Below are positions 1 to 8,174 of a stretch of 39,130 nucleotides of DNA, piece after piece. The stretch is taken from assembly GCA_021372535.1 (NCBI GenBank), contig JAJFUH010000159.1, positions 1 to 39,130 of the forward strand, read 5' to 3'. Numbering within the stretch: position 1 is the first letter of the stretch; each line of letters starts with the position of its first letter. A program made the translations under genes and the position numbers. The notes beneath the pieces are model-generated. The model was not told the origin of the DNA and did not search any database. It saw only the letters and a list, made by a program, of their open reading frames with translations. Source of the stretch: a bacterium. GTDB lineage: Bacteria > Latescibacterota > Latescibacteria > Latescibacterales > Latescibacteraceae.

Positions 1-1311
1 AAAGAGCCTGCCGTTTGCCGCGACAAGCCGTTCAACAGAGCCGTCGACCGTCTTCGTCCATGCGATGGCCGGTTTTCCGCCGGATGAGGACAGTTGAATC
101 GCCGTGATCGTATGGCCGCCTGCCGCATAGAGGCGCGTCCCCGCCTTGATGAGATCGCCGGAGGCGTCCGCGGGCAGTTCCCAGAGAAAATTCTTTTTCA
201 TTTCCTCGAGGCCGAGACCGGAAATCGCGGTCACTTTCACCTCTTTTGTCTTCCATTCGGTTAAAGCGTTTTTGATCCATCCGAGCGAGTAGGCGCTCAC
301 GGTTTTCCCGGAATATATGCAGACATTGCCGTCAATGACGGGATACTGCCCGATCGGCGGAACGATCATTACACCCGTCCCGCTGTCGAACATGCCGGTC
401 ATCCGCTCGCGGAAGTGGTTGAAATACACATCCCCGGCGGCGCAGACAAACGATCCGCCGGACTTGTTATTGAGCGCGAGCTCGAAATGGAGCAGTTTCC
501 CGGTGCTGCGGTCGAAACAGGCGGGAACCGACCGTCCCCCCGGCACGAGCAGCCTGTCGCCATTCACAACGAGCGCACCCTGGGGAGCAACTCCGGCGAA
601 CGAGGGAGCGTTATGGGGCTGGAGCATGTACCGGGCGCCTTCGCCGTCGTTCATCCAGACAACCTTCCCCGTGTCCGCATCGAGCGCATGGATAAACGTT
701 CCCATGAACGGCCAGATGCTCGCCGAAAAGTACACGATGCCGTCCTCGATGACCGCCCCGCCTCGCGCGGGCCATGTGGAAATCAGGCGCTTGTTGCCGA
801 TAATCTTACGGTCGCCGGGACCGCCGCGGAATTTCCAGACGAGGCTGCCTTTCGATGCCGTTACACAGTAGAGATACCCGTCATCGCTCGTAAAATACAC
901 CTTATCCTTCCATACGGCGGGCGGGAAACGGATCGGGCCGTCCGTATAGAACGTCCATTTTTCGCCGCCGGTGCCCGTATCGATCGCCATGACCTTGTCG
1001 CTGTCGTTGAAGCCGATGATCAGTATTTTTCCCGCCACAACCGGCTCGAATACCTGGTCGTAGTGCATGAGGTCCTGGTTGAGCGGATCATCCCACGCCA
1101 TGACCCGTGGTGTGAACTGGCGCACCCATTCGAGATTGAGCTCGCCGGGCAGTTCCTCGGGGGAAGAGGCGCTCCGCCCGCTGTCGTACCGCCACATGGG
1201 CCAGTCGTAACAGGCAGCGGTCTCCGTTCCCGACATCAACAACAGAACCAACAGAACCATACAGAGCGTTCGAAAGGTATATACGGCGAAAATCGGGCAT
1301 TTTCTATCCAT
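1..1311 (-). CDS. PQQ-type beta-propeller protein (BamB-like), C-terminus beyond window
   Basis: The frame is open from ATG at 1311 to the left edge (437 codons), so the C-terminus is missing. The N-terminus has a hydrophobic signal segment (about residues 15-28) followed by the WPMWRYDSGRSA motif typical of secreted PQQ-propeller proteins. Propeller-like strands follow with recurring patterns such as VMAIDTGTGGEKWTF, YCVTASKGSLVWKF and HALDADTGKVVWM, i.e. the A-x-D-x-x-T-G-x-x-x-W blade signature. Such proteins are periplasmic scaffolds (BamB) or, rarely, quinoprotein enzymes; no cofactor or catalytic motif is evident. The ATG directly abuts the TAG stop of the ATPase gene (TAGATG), with AGGAGA about 10 nt upstream, so it is the last visible gene of a four-gene operon and is probably translationally coupled. 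Its likely job is periplasmic partner of that ABC system (inference). Confidence 0.85.
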   Translation of the reverse strand, partial: MDRKCPIFAVYTFRTLCMVLLVLLLMSGTETAACYDWPMWRYDSGRSASSPEELPGELNLEWVRQFTPRVMAWDDPLNQDLMHYDQVFEPVVAGKILIIGFNDSDKVMAIDTGTGGEKWTFYTDGPIRFPPAVWKDKVYFTSDDGYLYCVTASKGSLVWKFRGGPGDRKIIGNKRLISTWPARGGAVIEDGIVYFSASIWPFMGTFIHALDADTGKVVWMNDGEGARYMLQPHNAPSFAGVAPQGALVVNGDRLLVPGGRSVPACFDRSTGKLLHFELALNNKSGGSFVCAAGDVYFNHFRERMTGMFDSGTGVMIVPPIGQYPVIDGNVCIYSGKTVSAYSLGWIKNALTEWKTKEVKVTAISGLGLEEMKKNFLWELPADASGDLIKAGTRLYAAGGHTITAIQLSSSGGKPAIAWTKTVDGSVERLVAANGRLF

Positions 1312-1983
1312 CTACTTTTTTCTCCTGTCGGTGATTACTTTCCCGTCCCTGAGCTTTATTGTCCTGTGGGCGGCTTTGCCCACTATTTCATCATGGGTGA
1401 CAAGCAGCACGGCGCCGCCTGTCCGGGTGAATTCTTCGAATACGGAAAGGATGATTTCGGCGTTGTCGCTGTCGAGGTTGCCGGTGGGCTCATCGGCAAG
1501 CAGGAGCCGGGGCTTGTTGAGGAGCGCCCGCGCCATGGCGGTGCGCTGACGTTCCCCGGTGCTGAGCTCCGAAGGCACATGGTGGAGACGGCCGGTCATG
1601 TTGAGCCGTTCGAGCAGCCCGTGGGCACGGTTTTCCGCTTCCTTGTCACGCATCGCGACTGAAGGCACGAGCACGTTCTCCAGAACGTTCAGGTACGGTA
1701 CGAGATGAAACTGCTGAAAGACAAAGCCTATCTGGGATGCCCGGTACAGCGCCCGTTCATCGGACGGCAGCCGGTACATGTCGATGCCGTTGATTTCCAC
1801 CGTTCCCTCGTCGGGGACAAGGAGTCCTCCCGCGGTGAGCAGGAGGGTTGTTTTTCCGCATCCGCTCGCACCCTGGACTGCGACGAACTCACCCGGCCCG
1901 ACACGGAGCGAGACGGCTTCGAGGGCGACAACACTCCCCCGGCGGCCGTAGTAAATGGTGGTTACGGTGTCGATATCGAGCAT
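1312..1983 (-). CDS. ABC transporter ATP-binding protein (LolD/MacB type)
   Basis: 223 residues, the normal size for a stand-alone LolD/MacB-family ATPase. Visible motifs are Walker A GASGCGKTT (about residues 38-46), Q-loop FVFQQFHLVPYLNVLENV, Walker B LLLADEPTGNLD and H-loop LLVTHDE. The ABC signature reads LSTGERQR instead of LSGGQ; such degeneracy occurs in this family and the residues that matter most (S, G and the following Q/E-R) are partly kept. It energises the FtsX-type permease encoded immediately upstream (8 nt gap); systems of this type extract lipoproteins, export substrates, or act as mechanotransmitters across the envelope. Start ATG at 1983 with GAGGAA about 11 nt upstream. 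The substrate is unknown. Confidence 0.93.
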   Translation of the reverse strand: MLDIDTVTTIYYGRRGSVVALEAVSLRVGPGEFVAVQGASGCGKTTLLLTAGGLLVPDEGTVEINGIDMYRLPSDERALYRASQIGFVFQQFHLVPYLNVLENVLVPSVAMRDKEAENRAHGLLERLNMTGRLHHVPSELSTGERQRTAMARALLNKPRLLLADEPTGNLDSDNAEIILSVFEEFTRTGGAVLLVTHDEIVGKAAHRTIKLRDGKVITDRRKK

Positions 1984-1991
1984 GGCCGATT

Positions 1992-3272
1992 CTATTCCTC
2001 CCTCAGTATCGTTGCGGGGTCCTGACGGGCGGCAAGGAGCGCGGGAACCCAGCTCGCGGCGACAGTAAGAAACGGCGCCAGCACCAGAACGAGCAGGAGC
2101 AGCCGGGGATTGAAAAGCCTCTCGATATCAGCGGCTTTGGCAGCGACATCACCCGTGGCAATTCCGAGCGCATACCCGGCGGCATATCCGAGCAGCCCGC
2201 CGGTAAGGCCGATCAAAAAGGCTTTTATGAGAAATATTGAGAGAATCTGGCCCGATCTGAACCCGAGAGCCCGGAGAATCCCGATCTCGACCCTCCGCTC
2301 GCGCACGTTACCGAAGGCGAGCAGGCCGATCCATGCAGTGCACCCGAGCAGTATGAGCGGGATAAGCCACGAAGCGAACTCCTCGCGTTCGCCGCGCAGT
2401 TTCGCCCGGTAGAGACTTTCCGCCGCCAGCGCTGAATCCGCCGTTGCCTTTGCCCGGTCGCGGGCACGTGTCCGCGCAAGCGACTTGCTTTCGAATTCGA
2501 GAATCTGCGTTTCGGGGAGAATGCGGGCGACATCCTGGCGTATCGTTGCAAGATCGTTTCCGGGACAGAGGCATTTCAGCGCGAGTATACCGGTGATCCG
2601 GCCGGGACGGTTGAGCAGTTCCTGCGCCTCGGCGAGATCGATCCATGCGGTTATGTCATCCCTCGTTCCCCGTTCGGGATGGCATGCCCCGACCGTGAAC
2701 ACTCTGCCGAGCAGTTTGATACGGTCTCCGGGCCTGATCATCTGCGGTTTCCACAGGTCATACCCGAGCACTATGGACCCCGGGGGTACCGCATCGAGAA
2801 TGGGTGTCTGCGAGTCGAGATGCGAAGAAGGCATCTCGCCGCGCGTTCCGGCGAGAATGATCGAACGGTTTCCCTGCTCCGGCCACCGTATCTTCTGCTC
2901 GATGCTCGGCAGGATGTGCCGTATGGTCATGATATCCGCATCGGCAAGCCGCTTCACATATTCCTCGGGCATATCGGCGGAAGAAACGCCATCGGAGTAA
3001 AAATCGCCGAGCGCCTGTCCCCGGGGGAGCACAAGGAGATTGAAGCCCATGTCTTTTGTGATCTTACGGTAATCGTCCTCCATGCGCTTCATTTCCCCGT
3101 TCATCTCCGCTTCCTTTTTTGCGAGGATATTCCGGGTCTGGACATCATGCGCATCGAGGAGTGTCAGCTCTGCCACGAGCACCCCGACCGCTATCAGCAC
3201 GGACAGAACTCCGAGGATGAATCCGAGCTTACGGTGCCCGATTTCGCGGAATACAAGCTGGCGGATGGTCAT
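1992..3272 (-). CDS. ABC transporter permease, MacB/FtsX family
   Basis: 426 residues with the classical topology: one N-terminal membrane helix (about residues 17-40), a large periplasmic domain of about 260 residues with a coiled-coil-like charged stretch (about 50-75), then three C-terminal helices (about 305-325, 350-370 and 395-418). The C-terminal part carries the FtsX signature, FGNVRERRVEIGILRALGFR, followed by the terminal ALLAARQDPATILREE typical of MacB/LolC/LolE permeases. The ATG overlaps the stop of the upstream gene by four bases (ATGA), which indicates translational coupling. It pairs with the ATPase at 1312-1983. It is a mechanotransmission-type ABC permease; what it moves or signals to is not visible. 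Confidence 0.92.
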   Translation of the reverse strand: MTIRQLVFREIGHRKLGFILGVLSVLIAVGVLVAELTLLDAHDVQTRNILAKKEAEMNGEMKRMEDDYRKITKDMGFNLLVLPRGQALGDFYSDGVSSADMPEEYVKRLADADIMTIRHILPSIEQKIRWPEQGNRSIILAGTRGEMPSSHLDSQTPILDAVPPGSIVLGYDLWKPQMIRPGDRIKLLGRVFTVGACHPERGTRDDITAWIDLAEAQELLNRPGRITGILALKCLCPGNDLATIRQDVARILPETQILEFESKSLARTRARDRAKATADSALAAESLYRAKLRGEREEFASWLIPLILLGCTAWIGLLAFGNVRERRVEIGILRALGFRSGQILSIFLIKAFLIGLTGGLLGYAAGYALGIATGDVAAKAADIERLFNPRLLLLVLVLAPFLTVAASWVPALLAARQDPATILREE

Positions 3273-4570
3273 GGGAAATTCCTTTTATGAGGCCGTAACA
3301 CGGTCACGCTCAGGAGCACGGTTACGACGGCGATAAACCCGAAAACGATGAACAGGTTCCTGACCAGATGACCCGCCGATCCACCGAGCGAGGCTTCGGA
3401 CACCGGCGGCAGGGAAGCCCGCATTGTATCGGCCTCTGCCCCGTTCGGCGGTTCACCGCCTGATACAGCCGTGTGTTCGTCCGATGATCCGAAGGCTGCG
3501 GAAATGCTGTCGGCACGGGTGCTGTCCGGAATTGGTGCGGCGCCGGAGTTTTCACCGTTTCCCCGTTCCGCCTTTTTCACACTTGTTGCCTCACGGGCAA
3601 GCTCGGAAAGGCCGACAAGCGGCGGAAGCTCCAAATTCTGAACCAGACGGCCTTCGAGCCCTCCTTCCCAGTCGACCGGCATGAGAAGATCGACGCCGGG
3701 ATTCTGATCCTTGACCTGGCACGAGCACGGGCCGATGACAAACATGCACGATTCCATAATATTCTGCTTGTCGATACCTTTACCGACGAGAGCAAAAAGC
3801 ACCCTGCCCCTGCCGAACACCGGGAACGCCATGGGATAGGACGTGTAGTCGGTCAGGTCGGGCTCTGATTTCATGAGCATTTCAACGAGCATTGCCTCTT
3901 TCGGATCGCTCCGTGAGACCCGTATCATCGAAAATGCGATCCGCAGCTTCGGCCCTGTCTCGCGGATGGGTACGAATTCACCGGAGCCGAAATCGGCGGG
4001 GTCCGGCAGTTTGAGTGTACGCCCCATTTCGCCGAGCTGCGCTTCGAGCAGAGCCGAGGCGGTATTGTCCTTTTCACGGTCGCCGCTCTCGAGGAGCAGC
4101 CATACCGCCGATTCGCCGTCGAGAATTCTCCGGGCAATCTCTCTCCTCACCGGAGAATCGACGAGAACACGGGCATTCGCTTCGGTAAAACGTTCGACAC
4201 GGAGCGGAAGAAGCATCTGCGGATTGCCCGGATAAAAAATCGCCATGCAGGGCAGTTCGGGATTATCGAGACGTTCCCAGACACTCTTTTCCGGTTCATT
4301 CAACGCGGCATAGACATCGACGGTCCGAACGGAGAAATTCGAATAGGGAATCGCTTCCATCGAGGTGCGTTCGAGCCAGTTCACAAGTTCTCTATCGGAC
4401 GAGGACAATGCGCCGCGATGGAATACCATCACCGTATAGGTATCGGAGGGCCAGCGTTCGAGCCCATACCGGAATACCGGCACATTACAGGCCTCTGCCG
4501 GTGAAACGAAGAAAAAAACGTATACCAGAATCAGGTTGACGATTGCCGTTCCGACCGCTTTGTAAACCAT
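3269..4570 (-). CDS. Secreted, C-terminally membrane-anchored protein of unknown function, first gene of ABC operon
   Basis: 433 residues from the ATG at 4570, which has AGAGAAGGAA directly upstream; the frame is open 27 codons further but without comparable support. An N-terminal hydrophobic segment (about residues 6-24) ends before a Cys-containing motif ACNVPVFRYGLERW, which suggests export. The middle contains GPCSCQ and several alpha/beta stretches with faint thioredoxin-like character (inference only). A low-complexity Ser/Ala/Gly/Pro linker (about 340-400) leads to one C-terminal membrane helix (about 403-425) and a short basic tail. The product is therefore probably a periplasmic domain tethered by a C-terminal helix. 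It overlaps the permease start by ATGA, so it is surely co-expressed with the transporter. I do not recognise a named family; proteins opening with this CNVPVFR-like motif beside FtsX-type transporters seem to recur in Planctomycetes-like genomes, but that is recollection and not checked. Confidence 0.8.
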   Translation of the reverse strand: MVYKAVGTAIVNLILVYVFFFVSPAEACNVPVFRYGLERWPSDTYTVMVFHRGALSSSDRELVNWLERTSMEAIPYSNFSVRTVDVYAALNEPEKSVWERLDNPELPCMAIFYPGNPQMLLPLRVERFTEANARVLVDSPVRREIARRILDGESAVWLLLESGDREKDNTASALLEAQLGEMGRTLKLPDPADFGSGEFVPIRETGPKLRIAFSMIRVSRSDPKEAMLVEMLMKSEPDLTDYTSYPMAFPVFGRGRVLFALVGKGIDKQNIMESCMFVIGPCSCQVKDQNPGVDLLMPVDWEGGLEGRLVQNLELPPLVGLSELAREATSVKKAERGNGENSGAAPIPDSTRADSISAAFGSSDEHTAVSGGEPPNGAEADTMRASLPPVSEASLGGSAGHLVRNLFIVFGFIAVVTVLLSVTVLRPHKRNFP

Positions 4571-4750
4571 TTCCTTCTCTTCCTGCCAGAGACACCGCTG
4601 CCGGTTTCGGGGATACTCATATTCTACAACGAACACGGATATAATACTCATGTTTCCGGGAAAAATACACCTCTATTTCAACGCCTGGAAATCATTAAAG
4701 TTGCTGAGAGCTGTATTCCGGGTGCTATCCACAGCGGCCAACCGCATGAA

Positions 4751-7700
4751 CTATCCGTCTTTCCGGGAAGACCCGTCAATGTCGATGATCCGTGTTCCGG
4801 TAATATAATCCATTGTTTTATAGCGTGTTATTTTATTCAATTTCAGGGTTATTTCGCGGAGCCGTTTGACCTGCTCACCGATTACCCGCATAATCCCGGT
4901 GTCGGGTTTTTGGATGATTCCGGCGGTTATCATCTCGATGTAACCCGAAATAACCTGAAGCGGCTGATTCAATTCATGGCTTGCGGCGCCGGCCGTTTCG
5001 AGAACGCCGCGGAGCTTCTCCTGTTTGAGACGTTCTTCTTCGGCCCGTTTACGGTCGGTTACATCGATGCCGAGCTTGAGGACGCCCGGGGTCCCGTCGA
5101 TATCGGAAAACGGATACATGTATATCTGGAAAACACGTCTATCGGGAAGCATGCATTCACATGCCTCGGTTCCGCTTACTTCGAGGATTTTCTGAATCGA
5201 GCAGTCCGGGCATGGTTCTGTGTTTTCAGCAGTATGCCTCAAATACGAGCCGTCCTCGCACTCGCTTAAATCATCGAGAAAACGTTTGTTTGCATACGTG
5301 ATCGATTTATCGGGTGTCTGGAGTATAACAACCGCCGGAAGCCCGTCGAGCAGCGAAAAGAGCCGTTTCTGTTCAAGATGAAGGGCATCCGTGGTCTCCT
5401 TCAGCTCGCGTGTTCTGATCTGTACCTGCTCTTCGAGTACTCTCTGCTGTTTTTTCACATTCCGTACTCTCATCTGATGAAGTATCAGTACCGTGCCCGC
5501 CAGGGAAAAACCGGCGATAATTCTGAACCACTCTGCTTCCCAGAACGGAGGCACTATCCTGATTCTGATGGAGGAGCCCGTTTCATTCCAGACGCCGTCA
5601 TGGCTCGATCCCTTAACCCTGAACACGTACTTCCCGGGATTGAGATTGGTGTAGCTTGCATATCGCCGCGAGCCGGAATAAATCCAGTCTTGGTCGAATC
5701 CTTCCATCATGTAGGCATACTGATTTTTCCGGGGCGAGGAATAATCAAGAGCCGCAAACTCGAATGATATGAAGGTATCTTTATAGGAAAGATTGATTTC
5801 TGATACTTCCGAAACCGATTTATCAAGGGTGAGGTTACGGTCGAATTTCTTTATCGAGGTAATGACAACAGGGGGTACATAGAGGCTGTGTTCAAGAGCA
5901 TGGGGATTAAACCTGTTGAGTCCATCAACCCCGCCAAAATACATCTCTCCGCTTTTTGTCTTACAGCATGCTCCAGGGTAAAACCCGGCATTAAAGAGTC
6001 CATCCTGGTCGCTGTAGTTTGTTATTGATTCGTTTTTCCAGTCGAAGCAGGAAATCCCTCCGTTAGTGCTGATCCACAGGTTCCCGGCGTTATCCTCAAG
6101 CATTCCCGAGATGACATTGTTGATTAATCCGACTGTCGTGGTATATACGTAAAAGGTGTCATCGGCTCTGTTAAACCGATTCAGCCCATCCGCAGTTCCT
6201 ACCCAGAGCGTTCCCGACCTGTCCTCATGAAGCGTCGTGATCCTGTTGTTGCTCAGACTTCCCGGCTGCGCCGGATCGTACATGTACCGTTTGCATGTCC
6301 CCGATTCGGGATTGAAAAGGTTGAGACCCGAATTGGTGCCGAGCCACAGGTTCCCGGAACAGTCCTCGAGTATCGTTCTCACGATGTTATGGCTTAACGT
6401 GTTAGGGTCGGCGGGATCATGGCGGAAGTGAGTGAACGTACCACTTTTACTGTCGAATCTGTCGAGCCCTCCCCCCGTGCCGATCCAGATGATACCGCGG
6501 CTGTCCTCAATGATGTCCAGCACCCAGTTGTTACCAAGACTGCCGGGCTTATTGGGGTCGTGACGATACTGTCTGATCGCTCCCGTCCGGGGATTCATTC
6601 TGGCAATCCCATAACCCGTGCCAACCCAGATAAAGCCGTTTCCGTCCTCGCACACCGCGGTAACCCAGTCAGCCGGGATACTGTTCGTATCACCGGGCTT
6701 ATGCCTGTACCGTGTAAAACGTTCCGTGAGGGGATCGTACCTGTTGAGACCGCCACGGTCGGTGCCGATCCATATATATCCGTTTCTGTCCTCGTATACG
6801 GTCAGGACAAAATCGTCGCTCAGGCTGTTGGGATTTATATAATCGTGACGGTACAGGCGGAAACGGCTTTTCCCACGGTCGAACTTGTTTATTCCCCTGC
6901 TGGTTCCGAACCAGAGAATCTCCGACCAGTCTTCATAGAGCGTTTGAACCAGGTCGCTGCCCAGGGTACCGGAATTTCCGGGATCGTGACGGTAATGGGT
7001 GAAGCGTGTACGCTCAGGGTTCAGCGAATACACTCCATCATCCGTTGCCATCCACAGCACCTGAGATTTATCCTCATACAGTGTAAAAATGACCGAAGTG
7101 CTGGCATCTGTTCCGTGCGGTGAAGGAAGCGGGTATCGTTCGAACTTGTCCCGCGCCCGGTCGTAGCGGTTGATTGTGCCCTGGTTACCCACCCAGAGAA
7201 CACCTGACCGGTCTTCGACAATCGAGTAAACAAAATCACTCGAAATACTCCCGGAATCCCGTGGATCGTGGACATAATGTCTGAAAGTTTTATTGTGCGC
7301 ATCGAATCTGTCCAGACCGCCGCCGTTGGTTCCGATCCAGAGGATTCCCGATGAATCCTCATAAAGAGCATGGGTGAAATTTTCACTTATACTGTTCGGA
7401 TTTTCGGGATCATGAGAAAACAGGGTGAGTATTTCCCCGGACCCGTTACATTGAATGAGACCTTTATCTGTTCCTGCCCATATCGTTCCATCGCTGTCCT
7501 GAAATATGGGCATTGCATTGAGAATTTCAATCCCGCTCGAATCTCCGGGGCACACGGCACACTGGTAAAACATTTCGGTCGAGGGATCGTACCTGTTGAG
7601 ACCGCCGCCATACGTTCCGATCCATATAATGCCCGATCTGTCCTCATAGAGCCAGAGAATGAAATTATTCGACAGGGAGCGGGGATTATCTTTGTCGTGC

Positions 7701-7945
7701 CTGAATATGGTAAAGGTATACCCGTCATATTTGTTAAGCCCGTCCATGGTCCCGAACCACATGAATCCCTTTCTGTCCTGGATAATGCTGGTCACCATAC
7801 TCTGCGAAAGGCCGTCCTCAACGGTTATATGCTCGAACATCGCATATTCTCCCGACGCATGGAGAAGCGACGGGGCAAGCAGAATCAGAAAGAACGCGAG
7901 CACGGAAACAGTCCCGGCTGAGCATGACATAACAAAACGTTTCAT
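4751..7945 (-). CDS. Two-component-type sensor: double reg-propeller, Y_Y_Y, PAS and phosphoacceptor helix, no ATPase domain
   Basis: 1064 residues from ATG 7945 (CAGG about 8 nt upstream and a clean signal peptide, MKRFVMSC onward; ATG 7975 is an alternative). Fourteen two-component-regulator propeller repeats of the form G-x-[IL]-W-[IV]-G-T-x-x-G-[LI]-x-R-[FY] fill roughly residues 35-690, enough for two seven-bladed propellers. A Y_Y_Y domain (about 700-790) precedes one membrane helix (about 800-820), a coiled coil, a PAS domain with Cys pairs (PCPDC, EACEC) and a HisKA-like segment with ASHELNQPLQVISGY. The protein stops about 65 residues after that His, so the HATPase_c domain found in hybrid propeller kinases is absent. 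No adjacent open frame supplies it. It may act with a partner kinase or as a decoy/dimerisation module. The propeller class usually senses polysaccharide fragments in the periplasm (family knowledge). Confidence 0.9.
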   Translation of the reverse strand: MKRFVMSCSAGTVSVLAFFLILLAPSLLHASGEYAMFEHITVEDGLSQSMVTSIIQDRKGFMWFGTMDGLNKYDGYTFTIFRHDKDNPRSLSNNFILWLYEDRSGIIWIGTYGGGLNRYDPSTEMFYQCAVCPGDSSGIEILNAMPIFQDSDGTIWAGTDKGLIQCNGSGEILTLFSHDPENPNSISENFTHALYEDSSGILWIGTNGGGLDRFDAHNKTFRHYVHDPRDSGSISSDFVYSIVEDRSGVLWVGNQGTINRYDRARDKFERYPLPSPHGTDASTSVIFTLYEDKSQVLWMATDDGVYSLNPERTRFTHYRHDPGNSGTLGSDLVQTLYEDWSEILWFGTSRGINKFDRGKSRFRLYRHDYINPNSLSDDFVLTVYEDRNGYIWIGTDRGGLNRYDPLTERFTRYRHKPGDTNSIPADWVTAVCEDGNGFIWVGTGYGIARMNPRTGAIRQYRHDPNKPGSLGNNWVLDIIEDSRGIIWIGTGGGLDRFDSKSGTFTHFRHDPADPNTLSHNIVRTILEDCSGNLWLGTNSGLNLFNPESGTCKRYMYDPAQPGSLSNNRITTLHEDRSGTLWVGTADGLNRFNRADDTFYVYTTTVGLINNVISGMLEDNAGNLWISTNGGISCFDWKNESITNYSDQDGLFNAGFYPGACCKTKSGEMYFGGVDGLNRFNPHALEHSLYVPPVVITSIKKFDRNLTLDKSVSEVSEINLSYKDTFISFEFAALDYSSPRKNQYAYMMEGFDQDWIYSGSRRYASYTNLNPGKYVFRVKGSSHDGVWNETGSSIRIRIVPPFWEAEWFRIIAGFSLAGTVLILHQMRVRNVKKQQRVLEEQVQIRTRELKETTDALHLEQKRLFSLLDGLPAVVILQTPDKSITYANKRFLDDLSECEDGSYLRHTAENTEPCPDCSIQKILEVSGTEACECMLPDRRVFQIYMYPFSDIDGTPGVLKLGIDVTDRKRAEEERLKQEKLRGVLETAGAASHELNQPLQVISGYIEMITAGIIQKPDTGIMRVIGEQVKRLREITLKLNKITRYKTMDYITGTRIIDIDGSSRKDG

Positions 7946-8174
7946 ACGTTTACCTGCGGCACGATAACAATTCATCAATAATCAATATATTACACAACAT
8001 ATCATTATTGATTTCGGATGATATTGTTCCGGTGAATAAACAGTGGCATCGGAGACGTCATGCCGAACTTGTTTCGGCATCTATTCCAAATTATTATCAT
8101 TATTTAACCACGGGAGCAATAATAGCCATCACTTTATACCACGGAATGTGATTTTCTTTCTGCTCCTCGTACAA
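7946..8174. other. Intergenic region holding hairpin repeat family A
   Basis: About 230 bases between the receptor gene stop and the sensor start, both on the minus strand. It contains a family A inverted-repeat element (separate entry) and AT-rich DNA upstream of the sensor gene. No open frame with a ribosome binding site is seen. Confidence 0.6.
8023..8120. repeat. Hairpin repeat family A, copy 1 (MITE-like)
   Basis: A 98-bp element bounded by imperfect terminal inverted repeats (ATTGTTCCGG on the left, CGGGAGCAAT on the right). In its centre lies the hairpin ATGCCGAActtgTTTCGGCAT. Copy 2 at 35700-35800 matches closely over the whole length, including the central GTCATGCCGAAC, TTTCGGCATCTATTCCAAAT and ATCATTATTTA blocks. 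No coding capacity. Confidence 0.75.

Noticed and set aside
415-1662. 415-codon plus-strand open frame across the propeller and ATPase genes
   Set aside because: It spans two genes with recognised domains on the other strand and shows no family resemblance.
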